A stretch of DNA of 64,000 bases from Halomicrobium katesii DSM 19301 (lineage in GTDB: Archaea > Halobacteriota > Halobacteria > Halobacteriales > Haloarculaceae): contig NZ_KB905378.1 in the NCBI RefSeq assembly GCF_000379085.1, positions 2,113,699-2,177,698 of the forward strand, read 5' to 3'. The notes below the pieces were generated by a model. That model was not told the DNA's origin. It saw only the letters and a list, made by a program, of their open reading frames with translations, and made no database searches. The position numbers and the translations under genes are program-made. Every line of letters begins with the position of its first letter. Position 1 is the first letter of the stretch. Shown here piece by piece: positions 52,343-60,349 of this stretch.

Positions 52343-53311
52343 ATGAAGGCTGTCGTCCTCGCCGGCGGTTACGCGACCCGTCTCTGGCCGGTCACGAAAC
52401 ACCGGCCCAAGATGCTCCTGCCGATCGGTGACAGCACCGTCATCGACCGCATTCTGGGCGAACTCGAACGCGACGATCGCATTTCGGAGGTGTTCGTCAG
52501 CACCAACGAGCGGTTCGCGACCGACTTCGAGGCTCACCTCGCAGACTCGTCGTACGAGAAGCCGAAACTCACCGTCGAGGACACGACGGAGGAAGACGAG
52601 AAGTTCGGCGTCGTCGGCGCGCTCGCCCAGCTCGTCGATCGGGAGGGGATCACGGACGAGGATCTGCTGGTCGTCGCCGGCGACAACCTCATCAGCTTCG
52701 ACGTGGCCGAGTTCCTCGACTTCTTCGAAGGTGCCGGCACGCCGACGATCGCGGCCTACGACGTGGGTTCCAGAGAGCGAGCGAAGTCCTACGGGCTGGT
52801 CGAACTCGACGGCGACGAGGTCGTCGACTTCCAGGAGAAGCCCGACGATCCCAACAGCACGCTCGTCTCGATCGCCTGCTACGCCTTCCCGGCGGAATCG
52901 GTCCGTTTCGAGGAGTACCTCTCGGGTGGGAACAACCCCGACGAGCCCGGCTGGTTCATCCAGTGGCTCGTCGCCAACGACGCCGTCTCCGCCTTTACCT
53001 TCGACGGCGCGTGGTACGACATCGGCACGCCCGAGAGCTACCTCGAAGCGGTCGCCTGGGAGCTGGACGGCGACGCCGTCGTCGCCGACTCGGCCACGGT
53101 CGAGAACACCACCGTCGGCGAGAACGTCCACGTCCTCGACGGCGCAGAGATCGTCGATTCCAGGCTCGACAACTCCGTCGTCTTCCCCGAGGCGACGATC
53201 CGTGACAGCGATGTCCGGCAGTCGATCATCGACCGCGAGACCCACATCGAGGACCTCGATCTGGCTGGCGCGTTGATCGGGGCCCACACGCACATCACGA
53301 ACGGCGAGTGA
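52343..53311 (+). CDS. Sugar-phosphate nucleotidyltransferase
   Basis: Activates a sugar-1-phosphate with a nucleoside triphosphate. The 322-residue protein has the signature VLAGGYATRLWPVTKHRPK with the binding loop at the start, VVAGDNLISFD, VDFQEKPDDPNSTLVSIACY and WYDIGTPESYLEAV. A carboxyl left-handed beta-helix-like tail (about 245-320, ATVENTTVGENVHVLDGAEI) follows, as in GlmU-like and mannose-1-phosphate guanylyltransferase families. The exact sugar cannot be assigned. ATG 52343 is chosen because it opens the conserved MKAVVLAGG strand. Confidence 0.9.
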   Translation: MKAVVLAGGYATRLWPVTKHRPKMLLPIGDSTVIDRILGELERDDRISEVFVSTNERFATDFEAHLADSSYEKPKLTVEDTTEEDEKFGVVGALAQLVDREGITDEDLLVVAGDNLISFDVAEFLDFFEGAGTPTIAAYDVGSRERAKSYGLVELDGDEVVDFQEKPDDPNSTLVSIACYAFPAESVRFEEYLSGGNNPDEPGWFIQWLVANDAVSAFTFDGAWYDIGTPESYLEAVAWELDGDAVVADSATVENTTVGENVHVLDGAEIVDSRLDNSVVFPEATIRDSDVRQSIIDRETHIEDLDLAGALIGAHTHITNGE

Positions 53312-53329
53312 TCGCTCGCTCCGACGTTC

Positions 53330-54586
53330 TCACTGCGTATCGAGCGCCGCTCCCGCGGCGACTCGCCCGCTCTCCAGTGCGCCCTGGATCGACGACCAGC
53401 GGGTGTAGTCCCCGGCCAGCACCACCGGCCCCTCCGGAGCGTCGACCGCGGGCAAGCCGGCCCGGAATCCCGGTGGCTGATCGAACTGCGCGAACTCGAT
53501 GCGGTCGGTCTCGATCAGTTCGAGGTCGGCGAAGCTGGCCTGGGGGTACCACTCGGACAGGGCCGTCCGGACCGTCTCGAACAGCGTCTCGTCGTCGGCC
53601 TCTCGCTCTCCGAGGAAGGTCGCAGCGTACGACGCGTGGCCGTCCGGGGCGTACTCCGGTGCGACCGCCGACAGCGGTGCGATCTGGTTCGGCCGGTCGT
53701 CCTCGGCGTTGAGCACGATCCGCCGCCCCATCTCCGGACGATCGCCCGACGGCAGTGCGACGTGTTGGGTGACACAGCTCCGTGCCGTCGTCGTGATCGC
53801 CGCCACGCCGGTGAGGTCGCTCGCGGCCTTCGGATCGGTCGCGACGACGGCGGCGTCGGCCCCGACGGACTCGTCGCCGATTTCGACGGTGACGCCGTCG
53901 CCGGGAACGACCGCGTCGACGGTCGTTCCGGTTTCGACGGTGACGCCGGCCGCCCGCGCCCGGTCGGCGAGCTGGGCCGTGATCGCACCCATGCCGCCGG
54001 CCGGCACGGCGGTCGATCCCTCGGTGAGCATCTTGAACGTGTACTCGAAGACGGCGCTGTCCGTCGACAGCGATCGGTCGAGCGTGATCCCGCCGTAGAA
54101 GGGCGCTGCGAAGGACTCGACGAACCCCTCGGAGAATCCTCGATCGGCGAGATACGTCTCGATCGAGGAGCCGCCACGCCGGAGAATCTCGTCGACCGAG
54201 CGTCCGCGCAGCTCGCGCTGGAGGCGGTAGAGCCTGAGTAGGTCCCGAATCGTCACCTCGTCGTTGAAGATCGTCGCCAGCGCCGAGCCGGGATCTCGGA
54301 GGGGATCGGCCAGCACCGATCGCTTGCCCGGCCGGGCGATCGTCGCACCGGGAGTGAACCGCCGGAGGTCGAGCGCGTCCAGGTCCAGCTCCCGTTCGAC
54401 CGCCGGATAGGCGGGAAAGAGGACCTGGAACCCACGGTCGAGCGTGTACCCGTCGACGGTACGAGAGCGAACGCGCCCACCGACGGTCTCGCGTCGTTCG
54501 AACAACGTCACGTCCGCGCCCGACTCGGCGAGGTGGCGGGCCGCGACCAGCCCCGCCAGTCCGCCGCCGACGACCACGACATCCAT
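53330..54586 (-). CDS. FAD-dependent amine oxidase/protoporphyrinogen-oxidase-like protein
   Basis: A 418-residue flavoprotein with dinucleotide-binding motif MDVVVVGGGLAGLVAARHLAESGADVT (first 20 are diagnostic), ERRETVGGRVRS, FQVLFPAYPAV, PAGGMGAITAQLADRARAAG and the closing FAD block VLAGDYTRWSSIQGALESGR. This build matches amine oxidases, phytoene-desaturase-like and protoporphyrinogen-oxidase-like enzymes. No carotenoid or haem genes flank it, so the substrate is unknown. ATG at 54586. Confidence 0.85.
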   Translation of the reverse strand: MDVVVVGGGLAGLVAARHLAESGADVTLFERRETVGGRVRSRTVDGYTLDRGFQVLFPAYPAVERELDLDALDLRRFTPGATIARPGKRSVLADPLRDPGSALATIFNDEVTIRDLLRLYRLQRELRGRSVDEILRRGGSSIETYLADRGFSEGFVESFAAPFYGGITLDRSLSTDSAVFEYTFKMLTEGSTAVPAGGMGAITAQLADRARAAGVTVETGTTVDAVVPGDGVTVEIGDESVGADAAVVATDPKAASDLTGVAAITTTARSCVTQHVALPSGDRPEMGRRIVLNAEDDRPNQIAPLSAVAPEYAPDGHASYAATFLGEREADDETLFETVRTALSEWYPQASFADLELIETDRIEFAQFDQPPGFRAGLPAVDAPEGPVVLAGDYTRWSSIQGALESGRVAAGAALDTQ

Positions 54587-54713
54587 ACCGGATCGTTCGA
54601 CCGCGACCACAAAAACGGCTCGGGCTTTGCTACGTCACGGTCGAGCCACCCCGAGACGGGAGTCGAAGGAGCCCGACCGTACAGCACAAGGGAGCAGGGT
54701 CCACAGTGCGAGT

Positions 54714-55832
54714 ATGGAGACGAGTCCGGCCTTTCGCGAGTTCGCCTGTGCAGACTGCGAGGAGACGTTCGACGCCGACGAGATCGAGCTGCGCTGTCCG
54801 GCGTGTGGCGGCCTCCTCGTGGCCCGGTACGATCACGATGCCCGTACGGAGCCGACGCGGCCGCCGCTTCCGCTGGCCCGCGAGCGCCGCCACTCGCTCG
54901 ACGAGGGCGAGACGCCCGCGACCGACTGTCCGACACTGGCCGACGAGATCGGGGTCGATCGACTCCTGCTCAAAGACGAAGGGCGAAATCCGACCGGCGC
55001 GGCGACGGATCGCGGACTCGCGGTCGCCGTCAGTGCCGGCGCGGCAGTCGGTGCCGACGCCGTTTCGCTCCCGACGACCGGCAACGGCGGTCAGTCGGCG
55101 GCTGCCTACGCCGGTCGGGCCGGCGTGACCGCTCACAGCTACGTCCCCTCGCGGTGTCCGTTCGTCAACAAAGCGATGATCAACGTCCACGGCGGGGAGA
55201 TGAACGTCGTCGAGGGACGCTATCCCGACGCGCTGGCGGCCTACGAGGACAGCGACGAGGCGCGGTTCCCCGTCGGTCCGTCGTCGCCGTACCGCCGCGC
55301 GGGCGTCAAGCGACTGGGCTACGAGCTGCTCACCGGGCCGGCCCCGTCGGCGATCGTGGTCCCGACCGGCCACGGGATCGTCCTCGCCGCGATCCACACG
55401 GCGATCGAGGAACTCCGGGAAGCCGGTGCCCTCGACGCGACGCCGCGCCTCTATGCCGCACAGCCAGCGGGCTGTGCGCCCATCGTCGACGCCTGCGGAA
55501 CCGCCGACGCGGTCGCGGCCACCGAACAGCCCGACACGATCGTCGGCCCCCTGGAAGTCCCCGATCCCGCGGTCGGCTCTCTGGCCGTCGCGGCCGTCGA
55601 CGAGACCGGCGGGCGCGGCGTCGCCGTCTCGGACAGCGACGCGTTGCAGGCGGCCGTCGACGCGGCCGGCACTGCCGGCGTCGAACTCAGCGCGACCGGC
55701 GGCGTCGCCCTGGCCGGCGCGCGCGAACTCGCCGCGGAGTTCGAGAATGAGACGATCGCGCTGGTCAACCCCGTCGCGGGCTCGAAAGAGGACGACCTGC
55801 TTCGCAGCCACCTCATGAGTCAGGGCATCTAG
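54714..55832 (+). CDS. Threonine-synthase-like fold-type II protein lacking the PLP lysine
   Basis: A 372-residue paralogue of threonine synthase. It starts with a zinc-ribbon-like head (FACADCEETF, LRCPACGGLL), as archaeal threonine synthases do, and keeps the phosphate-binding loop TTGNGGQSAAAYAGRAG and the context LLKDEGRNPTGAATDRG. In the true enzyme this last motif is NPTGSFKDRG with the Schiff-base Lys; here residue 98 is Thr. It is therefore unlikely to act as a normal PLP enzyme. Rest of the fold (ATGGVALAGARELAAEF) is intact. Role unknown; a regulatory or ligand-binding function is possible. ATG 54714; stop overlaps the convergent gene. Confidence 0.85.
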   Translation: METSPAFREFACADCEETFDADEIELRCPACGGLLVARYDHDARTEPTRPPLPLARERRHSLDEGETPATDCPTLADEIGVDRLLLKDEGRNPTGAATDRGLAVAVSAGAAVGADAVSLPTTGNGGQSAAAYAGRAGVTAHSYVPSRCPFVNKAMINVHGGEMNVVEGRYPDALAAYEDSDEARFPVGPSSPYRRAGVKRLGYELLTGPAPSAIVVPTGHGIVLAAIHTAIEELREAGALDATPRLYAAQPAGCAPIVDACGTADAVAATEQPDTIVGPLEVPDPAVGSLAVAAVDETGGRGVAVSDSDALQAAVDAAGTAGVELSATGGVALAGARELAAEFENETIALVNPVAGSKEDDLLRSHLMSQGI

Positions 55833-56440
55833 TCGGCGGCGTGTTGCTTCGCTCTCGTGTAGGCCCGTCTGACGCGCTTGAACGCCTCCTCGTCGCCGCC
55901 GTGGTCCGGATGGACCTCTTTGACCTTGCTCCGGTAAGCTCCCTTGACCTCCTCCAGGGTCGCCGAGGCGGGCAGACCGAGCTCGCGGAAGGCGTCGGCC
56001 GTCGGGTGGTACTCAGACCCGTCGTCGCTCTCTCCGGTCGACCCACCGTCGATTTCGGGCGTCTCGAACGGGAGCCTGGCACCGAGGTGCCAGCCCGGCA
56101 TCTCGTGTTCGACCAGGACGGGGACGGTCGGTGATCGGTCGATCCGGTAGTAGGCCCGCGCGTCGAACGTGATCGCTACGTCGCGCTTGGGCAGGTAGAA
56201 GGCGACGGGCTGGCCCTCGACGAAGTGATCCTCCGCGAAGGGCTCCTCGATCGCTCGCAGGTACGACCGAAGCTCCTCGCGTCGCCGCCCCTCACCCGTG
56301 CCGGACGAGCCATCGGCTGCCGGCGGCGGGAAGAGTCTGGCTGCAGCGACGAACAGGCCGGCGACGGCGACGCTGCCGACCACTCCGACGCCCAGGCCCA
56401 CCACGAGCCACTCCGGCAGCGACCCAAACTGCGCGAACAC
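55829..56440 (-). CDS. Membrane-anchored J-domain protein
   Basis: A 203-residue protein with a single amino-terminal membrane helix (about 8-32, WLVVGLGVGVVGSVAVAGLF), a middle domain of about 100 residues, and a carboxyl J domain (FRELGLPASATLEEVKGAYR with KEVHPDHGG, the HPD triplet being diagnostic). J domains stimulate Hsp70 ATPase, so this may recruit DnaK to the membrane. No ATG precedes the membrane helix; I use GTG 56440 because TTTATC lies about 25 bases upstream, fitting a leaderless start. Confidence 0.82.
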   Translation of the reverse strand: MFAQFGSLPEWLVVGLGVGVVGSVAVAGLFVAAARLFPPPAADGSSGTGEGRRREELRSYLRAIEEPFAEDHFVEGQPVAFYLPKRDVAITFDARAYYRIDRSPTVPVLVEHEMPGWHLGARLPFETPEIDGGSTGESDDGSEYHPTADAFRELGLPASATLEEVKGAYRSKVKEVHPDHGGDEEAFKRVRRAYTRAKQHAAD

Positions 56441-56489
56441 GGCCCCACGTTCGGCTGGCGTGATAAAGAATCGTTCGCTGTCGGTGCGA

Positions 56490-57245
56490 TCAGCCGATGT
56501 ACCGAAGGTCTTCGTCGGAGGGGGTCGGCGTCCCCTGTTCCATCTCCTGAATCTTCCGGGCGACTTCCTCCATCTCGTCTGCGCGGTCTTCGAGTGCCTC
56601 GTAGTCGATCTCGAAGCCGAGCAGTTCCTGGAGGATCTCCAGGACCGCCTGCGCGCTCTTGGGGTCGACGAGATAGCCCGAGGTTTCTCCCATGAGACAG
56701 GCCGCGTCGAGGTCACGGCGGCCGCTCAGCCCAAGCAAGAGGCCCGAGACGCCGACGATACCGCCTGCGGGCTCGTTCTCGCGGAAGGCGACGCCGACCG
56801 ATTCGAGTTCCTCGATCAGCGAGTCGGTCGTCGACGCCCCGAGCACGTCGTACTCCTCGATCAGTTCGCCGGTCGGGACGCCACCGAGCGCGTACACCGA
56901 CTCGACGCCGAACTCCTCGGCCACGTCGAGGAAGGTGTCGGTCAGCCCGTAGTGGCCCCCGTTGTCCTGTGCCTGGTGGTCGCCCGTGAGCACGAGCATG
57001 TCCCGCCCGTCTTCTGGCCTGACGGCGTGAAACTCCGCCGACGCCAGCTGTGTCGTGCCGTCTTCGACGGTGACCTGTGGCGGGAAGTGCTGGGAGTAGA
57101 CGCGGGCGACCAGCACGCTGTCGAGTTCTTCGAGCAGGTGTTCGACCGCGAGCTTGCCGACGTGGCCGACGCCGGGCAATCCTTCGACCAGTACCGGATC
57201 GGTCAACTCGCCGTCCGCGATTCGCTCGATCTCGAACTCGTCCAT
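56490..57245 (-). CDS. PAC2-family protein (proteasome assembly chaperone-like)
   Basis: A 251-residue member of the PAC2 superfamily: EGLPGVGHVGKLAVEHLLEE near the start, VYSQHFPPQVTVEDGT, MLVLTGDHQAQDNGGHYGLT, ALGGVPTGEL and GLLLGLSGRRDLDAACLMGE. Carboxyl helix-rich tail (EILQELLGFEIDYEALED) ends QGTPTPSDEDLRYIG. Archaeal homologues lie in this exact place at the end of the L44e-S27e-aIF2alpha-Nop10 operon; a role in proteasome assembly or ATP-grasp partnership is suggested from eukaryotic relatives only. Confidence 0.9.
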   Translation of the reverse strand: MDEFEIERIADGELTDPVLVEGLPGVGHVGKLAVEHLLEELDSVLVARVYSQHFPPQVTVEDGTTQLASAEFHAVRPEDGRDMLVLTGDHQAQDNGGHYGLTDTFLDVAEEFGVESVYALGGVPTGELIEEYDVLGASTTDSLIEELESVGVAFRENEPAGGIVGVSGLLLGLSGRRDLDAACLMGETSGYLVDPKSAQAVLEILQELLGFEIDYEALEDRADEMEEVARKIQEMEQGTPTPSDEDLRYIG

Positions 57246-57249
57246 GGCC

Positions 57250-57432
57250 CTACTCCCGTCGCCGTCGCTTAAGTGCGCGTCGATACTCGCCGTAGGGGTC
57301 TTCGGGATCGAACGGTGCCGGCGCGCTGTTGACGGCGTCGCTCCCACACTCGGGACAGCGCTCAGAAAGCGTGTAGACGGGCCGGTCGTGCTCGGACGCC
57401 CACTCGGAACAGACGCGGAGATCGGCCCGCAT
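57250..57432 (-). CDS. nop10: H/ACA RNP protein Nop10
   Basis: A 60-residue zinc-ribbon protein of the H/ACA ribonucleoprotein that guides pseudouridylation of rRNA. The start MRADLRVCSEWASEHDRPVY and CPECGSDAVNSAPAPFDPED match the family; the Cys pattern is CxnCPxC with one Cys near the start. Four bases separate it from aIF2alpha upstream and four from the PAC2 start downstream, so it is deep inside one operon. Confidence 0.95.
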   Translation of the reverse strand: MRADLRVCSEWASEHDRPVYTLSERCPECGSDAVNSAPAPFDPEDPYGEYRRALKRRRRE

Positions 57433-57436
57433 CGGC

Positions 57437-58270
57437 TTACTCTTCGTCTTCGTTGCGCTCGCGGTGGAACTCGCCGGTGCCACCGTGTTCGACGACGACC
57501 GCGCGGGCACGGTCGGCGCTGGCTTCGAGCTCGGATTCGGCGCGCTTGTAGTCGGGAGCCCGGACCTTGATCCGGTACTCGGGCGCACCGACGTAGGTCA
57601 CTTCGAGTTCGACCTCCTCGGGCACGTCGGCGTCTGCATCCGCGCCGTCGGGAAGTGCGTCGGCGTCGCCCTCGGCGGCCTGGAGCGCCTGCTTGATGAG
57701 CTCGACGCCGTCACTGCCGGGACAGGTCAGGTCGACGTAGCCGGTCACGTCGACGTAGGGCACCGAGACGTTCTCGCGTGCGGTCTCGACGACGGCGTCG
57801 ATCTCGTCCTCGGAGAGGTCCGTCTCGTCGAGGGCCTCCGTCCCGTGGATCGCCGCGGCCTCGAAGCCGTCGTACAGCGAGCCGAAGTCGGCGAGCAGTT
57901 CGTTCGCGACGGCGGCGTACTGCTCGTCGGCGAGATCCTCGCCGAAGGCCAGCTCCATCCAGTTGTCGGCCTTCTGCTCGTTTTTCCACTCCTGGATCTT
58001 CTCTTTGCGCTGGTGGTCGTTGACGTCCTTGATCGAGAGGTTGATCTGCTGGGCGTCCTCGTCGATCTCCAGCACCTTCACGACGACAGTCTGGCCCTCG
58101 TTGACGTGGTCGCGGACGTTCTTGATCCAGCCGCTGGCGACCTCGCTGATGTGACAGAGGCCGCGCTTGTCCTCGTACTCTTCGAGGTCGACGAAGACGC
58201 CGAAGTCCTCGATCTCGTCGATCTTGCCGACGGCGAGTTCGCCGGATTCGGGCCAGCCGCTGTACTTCAT
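57437..58270 (-). CDS. Translation initiation factor aIF2 alpha subunit
   Basis: A 277-residue subunit of the heterotrimeric factor that brings initiator tRNA to the small ribosomal subunit. The amino-terminal S1 domain ([40 protein letters not shown]) is followed by the helical middle domain ([20 protein letters not shown]) and the carboxyl alpha-beta domain ([20 protein letters not shown]). Its start overlaps the stop of S27e by four bases (ATGA). Confidence 0.97.
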   Translation of the reverse strand: MKYSGWPESGELAVGKIDEIEDFGVFVDLEEYEDKRGLCHISEVASGWIKNVRDHVNEGQTVVVKVLEIDEDAQQINLSIKDVNDHQRKEKIQEWKNEQKADNWMELAFGEDLADEQYAAVANELLADFGSLYDGFEAAAIHGTEALDETDLSEDEIDAVVETARENVSVPYVDVTGYVDLTCPGSDGVELIKQALQAAEGDADALPDGADADADVPEEVELEVTYVGAPEYRIKVRAPDYKRAESELEASADRARAVVVEHGGTGEFHRERNEDEE

Positions 58271-58440
58271 CGCTGTTCGACCGTTTCGAGGACCGCACCC
58301 TCGATGGTCGCCTTGCCGCCGGTCGGGCGGGCGAGCGTGTGCCCACAGACCGCGCAGGCGACTTCGGTGGCGGCCTTGCTGAAGACCGTCTGTTCGTTCT
58401 CACAGTCCGGACATTCGACGGAGAGGAAGCTTCCTGCCAT
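58267..58440 (-). CDS. rps27e: 30S ribosomal protein S27e
   Basis: A 57-residue zinc-ribbon ribosomal protein with [20 protein letters not shown] and [18 protein letters not shown]; the two CxxC pairs bind zinc. It follows L44e by four bases and overlaps aIF2alpha by four, the standard archaeal order. Confidence 0.97.
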   Translation of the reverse strand: MAGSFLSVECPDCENEQTVFSKAATEVACAVCGHTLARPTGGKATIEGAVLETVEQR

Positions 58441-58444
58441 CGTT

Positions 58445-58729
58445 CTAGTCCTGGAACTCCAGTCGGCCGGCTCGCCATCCCTCGCGGAGGTGGGCCTTGC
58501 CACAGTCGCTACAGCGGTACTTGAGGTTCGTCTTCTTGGTGGGCTTGTCCCCACCGGGCACCTTCGAGAACTTCCCGGAGTTCCCGATCCCCTTGGAGTT
58601 GCGGTCGGCCTGACGGCCGCCGATCTGGGTCATGCCCGACGTGCGGCCGGAACGGACCTTCTCGACCTCGTGTTCGTTGTGCTCGTTACAGTGCGGACAG
58701 TACGTGTTAAATCGGCGTGGCATCTGCAT
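58445..58729 (-). CDS. rpl44e: 50S ribosomal protein L44e
   Basis: A 94-residue ribosomal protein with [20 protein letters not shown] and [19 protein letters not shown], the two zinc-binding CxxC pairs. It is the first gene of the operon L44e-S27e-aIF2alpha-Nop10-PAC2. ATG 58729 is preferred over 58723 because haloarchaeal homologues begin with the same MxMPRRF head. A TTTTAAGC box lies about 40 bases upstream. Confidence 0.97.
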   Translation of the reverse strand: MQMPRRFNTYCPHCNEHNEHEVEKVRSGRTSGMTQIGGRQADRNSKGIGNSGKFSKVPGGDKPTKKTNLKYRCSDCGKAHLREGWRAGRLEFQD

Positions 58730-58763
58730 AGATATCGACCTTACGGCGAGGTTACACAGCGGT

Positions 58764-58771
58764 GCTTAAAA
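58764..58771 (-). promoter_or_regulatory. TATA box of the L44e translation operon
   Basis: TTTTAAGC on the minus strand, centred about 39 bases before ATG 58729, implying a leader of about a dozen bases. Confidence 0.55.
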
Positions 58772-58805
58772 CCCCGACGGTTCGGTCCCGACCACGCCGA
58801 CGGTG

Positions 58806-59033
58806 TCAGGACAGCAACTCGACGAGCCCGGCGAGGAGTCCCGGGACCACCATCACCGCGAGGCCGGCGACGACGAGTCCGCCGGGCAGGAGGACCAGAC
58901 CCGAACTGGTCAGCAGCCACAGTGCCAGACCCAGCACCACGATCGCCAGGCCGAGCAGGCGGAGGCCCCACACGACCGTCCGCCCGACGCCCGTCCCCGT
59001 CTCCGTGTCACGTCGTCCGAACACCTCGTCCAT
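58806..59033 (-). CDS. Small two-helix membrane protein
   Basis: A 75-residue protein with a polar head (MDEVFGRRDTETGTGVGR) and two membrane helices with Gly-rich turn (LRLLGLAIVVLGLALWLLTS and LVVAGLAVMVVPGLLAGLVE). No known family or role. ATG 59033; open frame continues upstream but is Arg-rich and not convincing. Confidence 0.6.
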   Translation of the reverse strand: MDEVFGRRDTETGTGVGRTVVWGLRLLGLAIVVLGLALWLLTSSGLVLLPGGLVVAGLAVMVVPGLLAGLVELLS

Positions 59034-59209
59034 GCCCGAAGCGATGTCGTCCCATCGACAAAACTGCTGTGGCCGTTCGAGAGCCGTCCGCGACGGTCGG
59101 GCACTCGGCCCCGTGGCCGGCCCGCTCACGCCCCGCGTCGCTCGGTCACGACGGCAGATTCGCGCTCCGCACCGTAGAAGCTAAGTGCGCTGTCGGCAAA
59201 GGCCGGCGC

Positions 59210-59470
59210 ATGAAGAAGCTCATTATCCACGGGGATCCGGGAATCCGGAAGGGTGCCACCATCGAGTACGACGGCGAGGAGTACGTCTGCTTCGCGATCG
59301 CCCGTCAGGGCGACTGGCACGGGCCGGACGAACCGCAGCTGTGGTGTACGATCGGCAAACCCGAGGAGCGCGAACGGTTCATGCGCCGCGAGTTCGTCGC
59401 GATGCACCTCGACACCGAAGACGTCGACGCCGGTGCGGTCGGCGTCGTCGAGCCACGCGGCGACGCCTGA
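59210..59470 (+). CDS. HAH_0734-like small conserved haloarchaeal protein
   Basis: An 86-residue protein starting MKKLIIHGDPGIRKGATIEY with a beta-rich core (EEYVCFAIARQGDWHGPDEP, LWCTIGKPEERERFMRREFV) and a short acidic end. I recognise it as the small haloarchaeal family named after Haloarcula HAH_0734; no activity is known. A clear in-frame ATG at 59210 and acidic composition support it. Confidence 0.75.
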   Translation: MKKLIIHGDPGIRKGATIEYDGEEYVCFAIARQGDWHGPDEPQLWCTIGKPEERERFMRREFVAMHLDTEDVDAGAVGVVEPRGDA

Positions 59471-59630
59471 TCCTGCTGGCGGTCTGTTTCGTCTTCTCTG
59501 CTGTCACTGCCGGACGCCGGTCCCTCGTAGCGACGGCTCTCGACCGTCGAAGAGCCCACCGACATCGATAGGTGGCTACGGCCCCGACGCCGCGTATGGA
59601 ACGGTCGCGACGACAGCGGCGGTGGTCACG

Positions 59631-60293
59631 GTGACGGCGGCCCGTGATCTCCCGTCGGAGTCACTGTCACCGCTCGCCGAGCGCGTCGAGCGCGTCCTGG
59701 CCGCGTACGACTACGAGGTGTCGGCAGCGATCGACGCGATCGACGCGGCGGTCCCCGGCGTCGGCGGACTGTTCGAACCGGGAACCGAGCCGGCGGAGCT
59801 GCGAGCGGCGATCGAACGCGTGCTGGCGGCCGACGACCACGAGACACGGGTCGATCGCGACCTGGCCGGCGAGACGGCGATTCTCTACGTCGACGGCAGC
59901 TCCCGCGGGAACCCGGGGCCGGCGGGCGCTGGTGCCGTCGTGCAGGGCGAGGGCGGCGAGTCGCTGCTCCGTCTCGCGCGGCCGGTCGGCTCGCGGACGG
60001 ACAACAACACCGCCGAGTACGCCTCGCTCGCGCTCGGGCTGGCACGCCTGCTGGCGCAGTTCGAGCCCGCACGGATCGAGGTCAGGATCGACTCGCGGAC
60101 GGTCATCCGGAGCGTCTGGGAGGAGCGGGCCGATCCCGGTGCCCAGTTCCGCGAGTACCGGGCGGCCGTCGTCGCGCTACTCGAACGGGCACCGGACGAC
60201 GACTGGCGACACCTCGCGGACAGCGATCCGAACCCCGCCGACGCGCTGGCGACGGTCGGGGCCGACATCGCCGCGCTGGGTCCCGGTGGCTGA
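59631..60293 (+). CDS. rnhA: Ribonuclease HI-like protein
   Basis: Cleaves RNA of RNA-DNA hybrids. The 220-residue protein has an amino-terminal helical region of about 75 residues and an RNase H fold: ILYVDGSSRGNPGPAGAGAV (first catalytic Asp), NNTAEYASLALGLARLL (Glu), VRIDSRTVIRSV (Asp), and DSDPNPADALA near the end (last Asp). This is the short archaeal/bacterial-type RNase HI without the hybrid-binding domain. No ATG fits; I use GTG 59631, with GTG 59622 as the alternative. Confidence 0.85.
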   Translation: MTAARDLPSESLSPLAERVERVLAAYDYEVSAAIDAIDAAVPGVGGLFEPGTEPAELRAAIERVLAADDHETRVDRDLAGETAILYVDGSSRGNPGPAGAGAVVQGEGGESLLRLARPVGSRTDNNTAEYASLALGLARLLAQFEPARIEVRIDSRTVIRSVWEERADPGAQFREYRAAVVALLERAPDDDWRHLADSDPNPADALATVGADIAALGPGG

Positions 60294-60349
60294 CGCTCGC
60301 GACCCGCGACCGGGACCGTCGAAACGGGGCACACGCCGCTTGTGGCGGG

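Noticed and set aside
55841-56440. J-domain gene as a frameshifted pseudogene because no ATG is present
   Set aside because: A GTG start with a well-placed TATA-like box and an intact frame through the J domain make it a normal gene.
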